Source of the DNA: Cryptomeria japonica
Lineage: Eukaryota; Streptophyta; Pinopsida; Cupressales; Cupressaceae
DNA: 64,000 bases
NCBI RefSeq assembly: GCF_030272615.1
Contig: NC_081408.1
Span: 340,040,793 to 340,104,792 of the forward strand
Direction: 5' to 3'
Shown here: piece after piece, positions 24,361 through 36,040 of the stretch
Layout of the letters: each line of letters opens with the position of its first letter
How positions within the stretch are numbered: position 1 is the first letter of the stretch
The notes under the pieces: model-generated
Told to the model about the DNA's origin: nothing
The model's database searches: none
The model's input: only the letters and a program-made list of their open reading frames with translations
Program-made: the position numbers and the translations under genes

Positions 24361-26992
24361 CCAATGGTTTCCAAAACCAACTCAAACAGTCAAAAGGTAA
24401 AGGTGTGAAAAAAAAAAAAATCATTTTCATGACACATTGCACATAGCAACTTTTTAAACCACTAACGCATGACTCAACCATAACAATCATCTTGCAATAT
24501 GCAACACCTACCTCAAACCACTTGTCAAATGTGAAATACACCATAAATACTAGCTACCAAAAAACAACTCTCCATAAATCTTCCACTAAACTAATAATCA
24601 TCATAGTCATAATAGGTATTTTTCATAGTCCCAACATCCAAACTTATGACACTGGTCCCCTAAACTATAAGATTTCCAAAGCTGGTGCAAAATAAATAAT
24701 TAAATAATCTACATATTAGAACTCTAAGTATGAGACACCTTAATACTAATGTCCTCTATATATGAAAAATAGTCCAAGAGATACTATCATTTGAAATATC
24801 ACTAGGATGGGCAAATAAACAAGGCCCCCCATTGCACGACAAATAGAAGACCAAGAAGGAAAAATAAGAATATGAGCCAAAAAGTGCAATAGCCATGCAA
24901 GAAGATTTGATAGGATTGAATTTGTTAAGAAAAAAGAAAAGAACATGTAGAAGGATGAACCATCATAAGGTCGTCAAGACACAACAAGGTTACCCTAGAA
25001 ACCAAACACTCATCAAATCCCAAAGAGGAAACATCCTCCAAAGAGATAGGATCATCAATAGTTAAGTGATTGCTAATAGCATTTTTCCTTGAAGTTGTAG
25101 GACCCTTTTGGCACCCTAATAATAATTTTAAGCCAAAATAATACAACGTATTAGATATTAAAAAATTTAATACTTATGTACATATAACACCACTTGATAA
25201 TAAAACTCTATTTATATAATAGTCAAATTTTGATCAATCAAAATTAATCTCATAATACAATGGGATTTGTTTTGATATATAAACAATATTGTAATAGTGG
25301 AGAGATAGAAGAGTCTTTATATATTACAACTTGATGGTAGAATTTTTAATATTTTATTGAAAGTTACTCTTCATATTAGAAGTCAAAATTTGAGATAAAG
25401 ACTCTAAATATCATAAAAAAATAATAAATTTAATATTACAAATTGTAGTTGGGTATTAGATCAAATGGTTCAATCCTTACCACATTTTCCTTATTGTCTA
25501 ATCATAATATCATTTTGTTTCCATCCTTATTCACATTTTAGATCTATTAAATTCTTTACCTTCTTGTTGATTCGACTCTCGCTCCATCATGAATACTTAG
25601 TCATAGACTCATATAAATAAATGTTACCTACACCTAATTTTTTTAAATTTTATATTAGTTGAATTTTAATTTAAAACCACCAAATACACCATAATTCCCA
25701 TATAATTTTTTTGCACTCAAGAGAATTAAAATATATTAAATAGATATATAATTTTGAGGAAATTAATTAAGAATTAATAAACAATTTGTTTTTAGATACT
25801 ATGGATTAAGATAAAAATATGTACTTTATTATATTTAAAAATGAAATGGAATAGTAAAAGGTAGAGATGTATATGTAATATTGATGAAGAGGTGATAATT
25901 TTGAATTTTGTAAAGGATTGTTGCTTTACAATTTTATATCAAATTTGAGATGACTCTATGAATTTGAGTCATTTTCACATTGGAAAACATATCTTCATAT
26001 CTGTGGATAAATCCATAATGTATAGATTTGACCCTATTGTGTATGAGCCTTTTATACCTACAAAAGAAGATAAATGTCTATTCTTACCATATAAAAACTA
26101 ATTGGTGTTGAAAAATAACCTTTGGAGATTTCTGTGCTAGGGAATTTTCCTTAGAAAAGCCTTATTGATCGATTCAATACTTTTAATCAGATTTTCTATA
26201 CAACATCTAATAAATGTATATGGTGTAATAATGATGACAAATTACAAATTGGAACTAATTAAAAAATGATTGATCACATAGAAAAAATGGTAAGTGGTGG
26301 TGATAAATGATGAATAGAAAGTAAGGAGTAGTAGATGAGGAGATAGAAAAGAGGTAATGAAAAGAATGTGAAAGAACTAAACAAGAAGGAGAAGAATGTT
26401 TTTTCAATGCTAGAGGAACCATACCATTTTCAAATTTTAGTTGTCCCTATGGGAAAATTACAAAGGGGTGACAACCAAATACTACTTCCAAAAATAATTT
26501 TCTATGCAAGGTGTAAACCATCTTTTCAAACAACTCAAACATTTAAATTCTAATGGTAGCTCCTATGTAAAAGTCAAAGTGGAGGTAAAATGCACTAATG
26601 TAAATTGCATGGGTGAAACAATTCAATAGCTATCATTTGTAGAGTCCATGGTTGGGTCTCCAACAATGTCTTGATTAGTACCCTTTTGTATGTGGGTGTT
26701 TTAATGAATGGATGGATAGAACAAAAACACTATAGTTTGAGAATGATGATAAAGCTTTATTTGGTTGGAAATGTGAGAAGCATTTCACTCAATAGGTTGG
26801 GCATTTACTTTAGAGAAGCATCTTCTTGAACGTGTTTAACACTTATAGAGGCATGAATGGGCTAGATAATGAATCATCAAATTTAAAAAGCACTTTTAAA
26901 CCTTCTTTTGTTGTTGATTCCGGTTTGATTGATGTTACAAAAGCTTTAATAACTAGATCAAGATCAATTAGATCTATTTTATGATCAATATT
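24361..26992. other. unassigned sequence with a faint, old X-like copy
   Basis: No supported gene. A minus-strand frame at 24925-25146 has no recognisable domain. The interval 26180-26470 resembles 8095-8320 of repeat X (shared blocks include GATTCAATACTTTTAAT and a following AGAAGGAGAAGAATG-like run), at clearly lower identity than X copies 1 to 3. The rest is AT-rich with nothing recognised. Confidence 0.35.
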
Positions 26993-27707
26993 TGTAGACA
27001 CCTAAAATTGTCCTATCTAATTAAATAAATATGTTTATTTATTTATTTATTTTAAGCTTAATTCTTCTATTAATTAAATAAATCTTTATTTATTTAATTA
27101 ATTCATTTATCCTCTTCTAGCCTTATTTCTCATTTAAATAAATACTTTTATTTATTTAATTGATCCCACTTCCTCTATTAATTAAATGAATCTTTATTTA
27201 TTTAATTAATTCATTAACCTTTTCCACCTATGACACATGTCATTCATCTGTTAATACCTACACTACCTACTCTCTCATTATTTTTTTATTTCCTCTACCT
27301 ACCCTCTAATCTTAGCCAACCATTTATCTTTTACACCTCTCAATCTTATCCATCCATTTCTTATTGTGTCTTTTATATAAAGAGATGCTTCCTTCATTAT
27401 CAACCCCCGACTACTCTATGCTTTTGAACTTTCATATGCGATCAAGCCTACTTGCAACCACATTTCCGTTCTTTGTTGAGCTCTTGTGCACACATAAAAT
27501 CTGAGAGAAAATATATCAAGCAAGATCAATGGAGATTAAAACCCTATTGGACATGTGATGGTATAATCTTTGTGATTTCATTGGATTTGCATTGTCTTAA
27601 GTAGTCGTCATATGTTATGGTGGATCTTTGTTGTTGTTAGGCTAGGTTTTTGTGGTTGAATCTATTTAGTCTTTCAATATTGTTGTTATCCACTTTCACC
27701 ATAAACA
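26993..27707 (+). repeat. 5' LTR of the Tat element
   Basis: It starts TGTAGACACC and ends ACCATAAACA, 715 bp. It matches 49956-50660. The 5' third consists of ATTAAATAAAT...TTTATTTATTTAATT palindromic AT units whose number differs between the two LTRs. A TATATAAAG stretch near 27375 could serve as a TATA box. Confidence 0.85.
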
Positions 27708-27730
27708 TTTTGGCCCGCTTGGTGGGACTC
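27708..27730 (+). other. putative primer-binding site of the Tat element
   Basis: TTTTGGCCCGCTTGGTGGGA follows the LTR end directly. Position and TGG start fit a PBS, but I cannot assign the tRNA. Confidence 0.45.
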
Positions 27731-27869
27731 TTGTCTCTTTTTGCATTTAACATCTTTTGTTGCAAATTTTTCATTTTTGAAGTTGCAGATCTGACATTTC
27801 TGACATTTCCACGTCTAGGCATCTTGGAACTACATTTTTTCTTTTCTACCTCATTTGTGACCTTTATAA

Positions 27870-28070
27870 TCGCATTTGTGTTTGCACTTATTTAATTCTT
27901 TTTTGCAGTTTGCAGAACTGCGTCTCTTATGGAAAATCGCATCTGTGCAGCTTTCAGAGACGTCTGTGTTTGGGAGTCACGTTTGTGTTTAGAAGGCGTG
28001 TCTGTGATGGATCTAAGCACATTTGCATTTTTCTATTGTGTTTGTGTTAGGTTTAATCGCATTTGTGTTT
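27870..28070 (+). repeat. sense leader motif cluster 1, CGCAT(C/T)TGTGTTT-like
   Basis: At least seven degenerate copies occur in 200 bp: AATCGCATTTGTGTTT (27868 and 28055), AATCGCATCTGTGC, GACGTCTGTGTTT, CACGTTTGTGTTT, GCGTGTCTGTGA and GTGTTTGTGTT. They occur in different reading frames with stops, so I treat them as a nucleotide repeat. The same motif recurs at 35370-35553 and inverted at 49249-49420. Confidence 0.75.
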
Positions 28071-28863
28071 CAACTTTTTTTTTTGGCATTTTAGTTTTTG
28101 ATCCAATTTTGAGGTTTTATTTCGTCATTTGGATTTCAGATTTGGTTTATTTTGAGCTAACATCTTGTGATCTAGCTAATGAAATTGGTGCAGCTTGTCT
28201 TGAAAGAAAAATAGTTTTGTCAAAGGCCCCTATTTCACAAAGTCTTTTGGATCTAAAATTTACCTAACTTGTGTGCTTGCAAGAAGGGGTGATCATTTGA
28301 AACAATCCAAACTACTAACAAATCTTCATTGAAGGACCTTGACAAGGGTTTTCTTTTGATCTTTATTGTGTGCCTTATTTTTATAGATTACCAAACACTT
28401 CAATTGGTGCACTAAAATTGAACCAATGTCTTTTGTGTCTTGAGCAATAGGCTCTTTTTGTTTAATGTCTAGAGGGCCTGTCTCCCCATGTGGTCATTAG
28501 GACTAGTATTGAGGAGAGAACGACCCAAGTGGTAGCAAGGAAAACCCACCTCTTCTAAACCATTATAAATAACTGTATCCATGGTGAAAGCCATGGGTAA
28601 CATGTGCTAATTAGTTCATACCAACACTATGTCTCCCCATAAACCCGTTTGATCAAATTTATTTGATCATTTGTAGGGCATAACCCTTACCAACTAGAAG
28701 CCTTCTGTATTTACAGAGCTGAAAGTGCCACATGTATGGCCACACGAGTAGATGCCCTTACTAGAAACATTTTATTTTAGAAAGCCAAAATCCTTCTAGT
28801 TGTTGGGGCAGGAGGTCAGACCTTTGGTGCGACCCACACACATACGGTTCTTAGTAGAGATAC
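28071..28863 (+). other. Tat leader, middle part
   Basis: Untranslated leader between motif cluster 1 and the nested Copia. It contains blocks such as GTCTCCCCATGTGG and a diverged second GTCTCCCCAT at 28632. No ORF is supported. It resumes at 34940. Confidence 0.55.
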
Positions 28864-28868
28864 AAAAT

Positions 28869-29186
28869 TGTTAGAGTAAAGTAATTAATTAACTTTGCTC
28901 TCCTCTTAAGATTTCTCTTTATGCATACATTAGTCATTTAATAATTAATATTTAATTATTAAATGCTCACACCTTAGGGTTAGGTTTTCCTTTTGGTGTT
29001 GATCTCCTTTATAAGGATTGATCTCTTGTATAATTCATATTCTTGATTCATTTTTCTCTGATAATACATCTTTTCTCTTTGTCAGAGCCAAAATGCTTGT
29101 ATTCGTTCTCTCTCTATCTCTGTGACAGGTTTCTTGCATGCAGGTTTCTTTTGGGTTCTGTGGATTTGTATTTCTCAAATCCTACA
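28869..29186 (+). repeat. 5' LTR of the nested Copia
   Basis: TGTTAGAGTAAAG to AAATCCTACA, 318 bp, ~97% identical to 34618-34934. A TTTATAAGG block sits mid-LTR, and a CT-rich initiator-like tract follows near 29110. Confidence 0.95.
29008..29016 (+). promoter_or_regulatory. candidate TATA box of the Copia LTR promoter
   Basis: TTTATAAGG in the middle of the LTR is conserved in both LTR copies (34755-34763 in the 3' LTR). It is the best TATA-like sequence in U3; the choice is by eye. Confidence 0.35.
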
Positions 29187-29198
29187 TGGTATCAGAGC
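29187..29198 (+). other. primer-binding site, initiator tRNA-Met
   Basis: TGGTATCAGAGC follows the LTR end without a gap and is the standard plant Copia complement of initiator tRNA-Met. Confidence 0.95.
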
Positions 29199-29539
29199 GT
29201 GGATCTGCTGCAGCTTGTTCAGACTTTTGAAAGATTTTGAGATCCAGGTTTTGGTTGCATCAGATCTGTGTTTGTCTTCTGTTTTTTATTTTGGAATAGG
29301 GGGTATTTTTTTTTGGTGCACTTTGAGCCCAAACAGACCTCACCGTTGAGTTCGTAGCGCCCAAAAACCCCTATTTCCATATAAAATTTGTCCGATTTGG
29401 ACACAGTTGCTCCAAGAGGCAAATTTTTTTTTGGCCCCAAGGCCGTACGACCCTAAGGCACGAAAACCGAGGCGGAAAAATCAAAAAAATCAAAAAAATA
29501 AAAATTAAAAACCGCAGTTTTTTATTAACACAAAAGCGC

Positions 29540-29775
29540 AGCCAGTTTGTTAACGGCACCGCCGGTGCGCTTCCAGGCGGCCCCCCGCCCGGCCACCGCC
29601 GCCGCCGGCGGTAACCTCCGCCGCGCCGCCGACGCAGCCCCCCGCCCAAGCGCCGCCCGGCCCCAGCCCGCCCACCGCCTGCGCCCACCCCGCGCGCCGC
29701 TGCCGCCCCTGCGCCGCCAGCAGCGCCGCCCCCGCTCCGCCACCTCCTGCGCCCGCCCCTGGTCGCCCAGAGGAC
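29540..29775 (+). repeat. GC- and CpG-rich block in the Copia leader
   Basis: About 230 bp composed mostly of CCGCC/GCCGC-type triplets, in a window that is otherwise AT-rich. Open frames exist on both strands here (Pro/Ala/Arg-rich or Gly/Arg-rich), but only because GC-rich DNA lacks stops; I do not call them genes. It lies between the PBS and gag. Confidence 0.85.
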
Positions 29776-29840
29776 CAGGGGCTAATTTTTTTAAGCCCTT
29801 GAGGACTTAGGGGCCCATCTGGTTCTTTAGGAGCAGTTTT

Positions 29841-30095
29841 ACAAAATCGGGCATAACTTGGCCGTCCGATCTCCGTTTTTTGAAAACGAATAGGCGTTGG
29901 AAAGCTGGTTCCGAGCCCGATCTAATTAATGTAGAACTTTTTTTTTTGATTTGCCATTTTATAGTGTTTTTTGCCAGTCAAAGTTAGAACAAGTTTTTTG
30001 CACTCCAGGAGCCATATCTTTTGCATACGGACTCCATTTTTCGCAAGCGAATAGGCGTCGGAAAGGTGGTTCTATGCTCTTTCCAGATCTATAGT
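29841..30095 (+). repeat. diverged direct duplication in the Copia leader
   Basis: 29841-29930 and 30001-30095 share the order CATA...TCCG/ACTCC-poly-T, then CGAATAGGCGT(T/C)GGAAAG and a GGTTC block. This is a ~90-bp unit repeated with about three-quarters identity by eye. Confidence 0.7.
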
Positions 30096-30368
30096 CTATT
30101 TCATCAGAAAATTATTCAGGTGCTCCAAATTTTGTCTCAACCCATTATTGCTTTCTATCATTTTCTGGCTTTCAGTTTGTACTGGGGATTAGTTTTTTGC
30201 ATTGTGGGGGGGTGTTTTCTCTTGCTTTCTGTTATTTACATTAGAAAACCAGAATTTACAAACACCAATACAAAAAAAATCAAACCCCCTTCTGCATCTT
30301 CTGTCTAGTTCTGAAAGACCACTTAATAATAATTAAAAATTCAGAGTAGTTGAGACACAGTTCACAGG

Positions 30369-33300
30369 ATGGCAGACAGACCTATTGAATCTCTCACACC
30401 GCATAATTACCACACTTGGAAGGGTCGCATGATGACTCTTCTCCAGTCAAAAGGGTTATGGTCCTGTTTGGATGAGGTTCAGCCTCAGTTGACACGTCCT
30501 TTTGAGATTATGCAACACAGGAACAATATGGATCAGGCTATGGGATTGATGGCTTTACACATTTTCGACAGTCTTCAGTTTCATCTTGAGGGTTGTCTCA
30601 CTCCTCGAGCCATTTGGATCAAGTTTGAAGAACTTTTTGGTACTGTTAATGAGTTCAGAGCTTTGCAGCTTGAGGCAGAGTTAACTTCCTTGGTACCTGA
30701 TTCATTTCCTTCTATTGAGGACTTTCTGATGAAGTTCAAACAGCAAAGATCAATCTTGCAGGGTTGTGGTAAGCCTAAGACTGATACAGAGTGCATTTTC
30801 CTGATTCTCTCCAAGCTTCGGGGTCCATTTCAGATCTTCTCTTCGACCTTCTATTCCACCATGGATGCCTTGGGTGCTCGCCATGTCATGCCTTCTTTTG
30901 AGGTCTTTTGTGATCGTCTGACTCGTGAGCAAGCTAAGCTTAAGCAGTTGGATTCACTTTCAGGTTCACAGAACCAAGCATTGGTAGCCCAGTCCTCCAA
31001 AGGAAAACAGAAGCAGAAACCGAAGCCTAAGAAAGATTCAGAGGCTAGTGAGAATCCCTCCAAGCCACCACCTAAGTCTGATTCAAAACCACAATTCAAT
31101 TCTAAACAGGGCAAATCTTCAAAGTCTGGTGAGTCTTCCTCCAAGACTAAGAAGAAATCAGGTGATCCTTGCAGTTTTTGTGGCAAGGAAGGACATCCCA
31201 TTTCCAGGTGTTGGAAATGTTTAGAGGCTTTGGAGGAAGCCATGCAGCAGCATAATATCAGTGCACCTCAGCCTCCTTCACAGCCCACAGGGAAAGGTCA
31301 TGCTCTTTCTGCACAAGCATTGTCCTCAGCGTCCACTTGGATTCTAGATTCTAGTGCCTCTCACCATATGACACACACACAGGATTTGGTCACTGCTCTT
31401 GCTCCGACAAGCACTAGACATATTGCAATTGGTGACTCAGCACAACTTTTCGTTCAGGGTTCTGGTATTGTTTCATTGGATGGTGGTTGTCTTTAGGATG
31501 TGCTTTTGGTTCCTGACATTTCGACAAACCTTCTATCCGTTTATCAGATTTGCCACTCTGGCTCTGGTAAGACAGTTGAGTTCTCACCTCATGATGTGGT
31601 TATTCGAAATCTTCATGATCCCGACTTGGTTGTGGCTACTGGGAGTGTGGATTCTGCATCTCACTTATATAGTTTTGATGGCTTTCAGAGTTCAGACACT
31701 ATTGGTTCCTCTCTTATAGCACATGCAGATTCAGTGAGCAGGCTTTGGCATGAGCGTTTTGGTCATGTCAATTATAGATATCTACAGCAGATGAGTACAC
31801 AGGCACTTGTGATTGGGCTTCCACAGATTTCTTGTACAGATGGTGTATGTCATGGTTGTGTCCTTGGTAAACATCATCGAGATCCTTTTCCTAAGGGTCG
31901 AGCCTCTCGTGCTAGGGCAGCCCTAGAGTTGGTACATAGTGATCTTATGTCCTTTCCGACTCCTTCTTTTTCAGGGGCCCATTATGTACTCACTTTTATT
32001 GATGACTTCTCCAGACGTACATGGGTGTACTTTCTTAAGTACAAGTCTGATGTCTTTGACTCTTTCAGGAAGTTTAAGACATTTGTGGAGAAGCAATCTG
32101 GACTTTCTATCAGGAGGATATGCACAGATAATGGGGGGAGTATGTAAATCACGCTTTCAGAGATTTTTGCACTGAGCATGGTTTACAGCATCAGTTTACA
32201 GTTCCTTATACCCCTCAACAGAATGGTGTTGCTGAGAGAAAGAACAGAACCTTACGGGAGATGGCAAATTGTATGATACAGTCTCGAGCTATGAGTTCTT
32301 CATTTTGGGCTGAGGCAGTCAATTGTGCCAATTATATTCAGAATCGGATGCCCCATAAGGCATTATGACATATGACTCCTGAGGAGGCTTGGACCCATGT
32401 CAAGCCTGATGTTTCTACATTCTGAGTTTTTGGTAGTGAGGCTTGGGCATTTATTCCTGATGCTCAGTGGAACGCCATGGAGAGGAAGAGCCGACCACTC
32501 ATATTTGTTGGCTACTGTGAGGATGTTAAGGCATACAGGTTGTTTGATCCTGATTCCAGAGAGGTCTTGTTTTGGTGGGATGTCCAGTTTGATGAGTGCT
32601 ATCCTCAGATGGATTCTCCATCACCAGCTTCTCCCTCATTGCCTACTCCTTCCTCTTCATCTCTTGAGGATTAATTATCTCTTGAGGATGATGTAGATCA
32701 TGATCCACCATCTCCACCACCACCAGTTGCTCTATCTTTGCCGAAGTGGGTCCGTGATACTGTTGATGCAGCTGGTTCTTTGGCAGGTGATCCTTCAGAT
32801 ACTCGTCGCACTCGTGCTCAGACATCTGGTTCTAGTCTTTTGAGTCATACCCTTTCAGATGACCCTCAAAAGTTTTCAGAGGCGACAGGACACCCAGAGT
32901 GGGATAGGGGCATGGATGAGGAGTATTCTTCTTTGATGAAGAATCATACTTGGGATCTTTGTCCTCTTCCTAAGGGAAGAAAGTTGGTTCAGTGCAAGTG
33001 GGTGTATCATACCAAGTATGCTGCCGATGGTTCTATTGATAAGTATAAGGCCCGTCTTGTTGCAAAGGGGTTTTCTCAGGTAGAGGGTATTGACTACTCT
33101 GAGACCTTTGCTCCTGTCGCCAAGATGAATTCTATACGCCTGGTACTTTCACTTGCAGCTTCACAGGGATGGACAGTGTTTCAGATGGATGTGAAGAGTG
33201 CCTTCTTGCATGGAGACCTACATGAGGAGATCTATATGGAGCAGCCTCAGGGTTTTGTGCAGGACACTTCTTTGGTTTGCAGACTTCGACGTTCATTGTA

Positions 33301-34396
33301 TGGTCTCAAACAAGCCCCCAGGGCTTGGTATGAGAAGATGGACTCCTTCTTGCTTTCCTCGCACTTCACACGCTGTCATTCCGATCACACAGTCTATATT
33401 CAGTGTCAGGAGGGTGATCTTTTGATTCTAGTGCTATATGTAGATGATCTCATCATTACAGGTAGCTCATACTCCATGATTCAAAGTGTTCAGAGAGCTT
33501 TGATGGAGCAGTTTGAGATGACCGATCTTGGTCTCTTGCACTTCTTTCTGGGTCTACAGGTTATTCAGTCTTCGGATGGGATTTCCATTTTTCAGGAGAA
33601 GTATGCTCTTGATATGCTTCAGTGATTTGGCATGCTTGATTGCAAGTCTGCCCCCACTCCATTTCAGTCAGGTGTTGTTTTGTCTTCCACTTGCTCTACT
33701 CCTTCAGTAGACCCCACTTTATACAGGCAGTTGGTTGGCAGTCTGTTGTACCTGACACATTCTCGTCCTGATCTTTCCTTTGCGGTTGGCCTTGTCTCTC
33801 GGTTCTCCCATGATCCTCATGAGAGCCATTGGCAAGCAGCCAAACGTATTTTGAGATATATTCGAGGCACCACACATTATGGCATTCACTACTCTTCAGG
33901 ATCCCCTCACATCATTGGCTTCACTGACTCCGATTGGGCTGGTGATGTCAATGATCGGAAGTCTACTTCTGGCTTCATTTTTTGCCTTGGTTTTGGTCCT
34001 ATCACATGGTCTTGTAAGAATCAATCTGCTATTACATTATCATCTACAGAGGCTGAGTACCGTGCAGCAGTGTTATCCAGTCAGGAGGTTTTATGGCTTC
34101 GGCAGTCGATGACAGAGTTTGGGTTTCCTCCAGATTGTCCCACTATTCTTTGGTGTGACAACCAGAGTGCCATTCACATTTCTCGCAACCCAGTGGAGCA
34201 TCAGCGGACAAAGCATATTGAAATCCACATGCACTTCATCAAACAGTTGATTCAGGATGGTTCTCTCATCTTGGAGTATATTCCTACAGAGGAGCAGGTT
34301 GTAGACATCTTCACTAAACCCTTGGCATCTCCGCGCTATCTTCAGTTGCGCTCAATGCTTGGGGTGAAGGAAGTTGTCCTTGGGGGGTCTCAGTGA
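30369..34396 (+). pseudogene. gag-pol: Copia gag-pol polyprotein, nearly intact but interrupted
   Basis: The ATG at 30369 opens a UBN2-type gag, followed by a basic Lys/Ser/Pro linker and a CCHC knuckle CSFCGKEGHPISRC (residues ~268-281). The protease motif reads DSSA at residues ~327-330 where DSGA is expected. After a TAG at 31494 come the pre-integrase zinc region (LWHERFGH, CHGC), the integrase core (HSDL, TDNGG, and a Glu in AERKNRT), RT with YVDD at 33437-33448, and RNase H (STEAEY, WCDNQSA). A one-base loss in the G-run at 32133 breaks TDNGGE. Further stops are at about 32367, 32424, 32672 and 33623. The final stop is TGA at 34394. Three stops fit CGA to TGA and one CAG to TAG. It would normally supply all replication enzymes; this copy cannot. 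Confidence 0.95.
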
Positions 34397-34608
34397 GGCC
34401 TTCCTTCCTTCATGTTTTCTTTTCAGCATGCTTCTTTATCTCTTTTTGGAGAGGAATTTTTTCCCACTGGGTTTTCTCCTTTACTCCGCTTTATAGAGAT
34501 TTTCTTGTATTCGGGTACCTGATCAGGCCTTGTTGCTAGGACCCTCTTTTGCATTGTAGTTCCTTTGCTTTCTTCTGCATTGTTTGTAGCTGCATTGTAG
34601 CTCATCTT

Positions 34609-34617
34609 AAGGGGGGG
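34609..34617 (+). other. polypurine tract of the nested Copia
   Basis: AAGGGGGGG immediately before the 3' LTR start TGTTAG, the expected plus-strand primer site. Confidence 0.9.
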
Positions 34618-34934
34618 TGTTAGAGTAAAGTAATTAATTAACTTTTCTCTCCTCTTAAGATTTCTCTTTATGCACACATTAGTCATTTAATAATTAATAT
34701 TTAATTATTAAATGCTCACACCTTAGGGTTAGGTTTTCCTTTTGGTGTTGATCTCCTTTATAAGGATTGATCTCTTGTATAATTCATATTCTTGATTCAT
34801 TTTTCTCTGATAATAGATCTTTTCTCTTTTTCAGAGCCAAAACCCTTGTATTCGTTCTCTCTCTTTCTCTGTGACAGGTTTCTTGCATGCAGGTTTCTTT
34901 TGGGTTCTATGGATTTGTATTTCTCAAATCCTAA
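34618..34934 (+). repeat. 3' LTR of the nested Copia
   Basis: It matches 28869-29186 with about nine differences. Its terminus reads AAATCCTAA instead of CCTACA, so the last bases have changed. AAAAT target duplication follows at 34935-34939. Confidence 0.93.
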
Positions 34935-34939
34935 AAAAT

Positions 34940-36040
34940 TTGCCACAGGGGAGTTTTCATGGGGACTGATGTTTGGCTGCCCTAGAGAAGTGAGTGCCGA
35001 GGGTGGAGCCAGTGGGGTCAAGCATCTAAGTATCCACTCTAAATAACGTAGCTTCGAGGGAAACCCCATGTGGGATCAACAACTATTGTCTTGGCCAACC
35101 ATAAGAATTGTGCTTGTCTTATTTTGAACATTCAAACATTAAAGACCAAACATCAAAATATTGTGTCTTTTGTGTCTTCAAGTGTATGCGAAACAATTTT
35201 ACATCAAACAACACACTTTCTTTGGAGTCATTTATGAGTCTAAAAACATGCAAACATTGAGTCTTCATCAAAATTGTGGCCTCTTGTCATGAAAAAAAGT
35301 CAAAAATTTAGATCGGGTCACAACAAGCAAATTCACAAATTGAAAAAAATTGCACTTAGTTTCCAAAAATGCATCTGTGTCTGACATAATTGCGTCTGCA
35401 TCATTTAACCGTGTCTATGAAGGGTAGTAACACATTTGTGTTCTCTTAAGAAATATTACATTCACAAAATATCAGAAACTCATCTATGAAGTGTTCAACC
35501 ACGTGTGTTTCATTTAATTGCATATGTGAAGTATACAGGCACATCTGTGTTGAGAATTGGAAAAAATTACAGTCCAACAAACAAGAACAATCAGGTTTAG
35601 ACTTATTGAGCTTCCAAGGTCATCTCTCCAGGTTTTCACCTAACATTCAGCCTAATTCTAGGTCTCACAAAGTTCATCATTTCTTTACACCTTACATTAC
35701 ATTCACATTTATCTAAACTTGAGTCAAAAGGTCACTTGCTTGTCCTCATTTTGCTTTGTCAATACACTACATACAACAACATTTTGTTAAGTGGTCCCTC
35801 ATCAAGGTCTATCACCTTTGGGTCTCATTTGGTCTTACTTAGAGTCAAGGTTAACTTACCTTATTAAGAGAAACTATCATCTCTTTGGAAGCCACACCTA
35901 CTCTACTGCATACATACTTGGTCTTACACTTTGGACATTGCAAGTATAGTTTAGATTCATTTACATTCCATCTAACTCTTTATCTTCCATACTCTTTCCA
36001 TTTTCATCTAGTCTCACACATCTTGGTCAAGATCGAGTTC
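34940..36040 (+). other. Tat leader, distal part before gag
   Basis: It resumes the Tat leader after the Copia insertion. It holds motif cluster 2 (35370-35553). A short frame 35885-36091 overlaps the gag start without domain content. No other gene is supported. Confidence 0.6.
35370..35553 (+). repeat. sense leader motif cluster 2, GCATCTGTGT-like
   Basis: Copies include ATGCATCTGTGTCTG (35369), TTGCGTCTGCATC, CCGTGTCTATGA, CACATTTGTGTTC, CACGTGTGTTTC, TTGCATATGTGAAG and GGCACATCTGTGTTG (35539). They have the same consensus and orientation as 27870-28070. Frames are not maintained, so it reads as a nucleotide motif array. Confidence 0.72.

Larger units (their letters stand above)
28869..34934 (+). 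mobile_element. Copia LTR retrotransposon nested in the Tat leader
   Basis: LTRs of ~318 bp start TGTTAGAGTAAAG. The element has a perfect initiator-Met PBS, a long leader, gag-protease-integrase-RT-RNase H order (Ty1/Copia) and a G-rich PPT. AAAAT (28864-28868 and 34935-34939) is the target duplication. Full length is ~6.07 kb. The LTRs differ at about nine positions, so it is relatively young, yet pol already has five in-frame stops and one frameshift, so this copy is not autonomous. Confidence 0.95.

Noticed and set aside
24746-25146. Minus-strand hydrophobic and acidic frames as a possible host gene
   Set aside because: Short, unconnected frames without domain, splice structure or homologue in the window.
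27929-28267. 112-codon frame over the sense leader motif cluster
   Set aside because: The motif copies fall in different frames and the cluster at 35370-35553 has no matching frame, so it is a nucleotide repeat rather than a protein repeat.
29525-29810. Long Pro/Ala/Arg-rich or Gly/Arg-rich frames on both strands in the Copia leader
   Set aside because: They arise because the GC-rich block has few stop codons. There is no start context or conserved domain, and frames are open on both strands at once.
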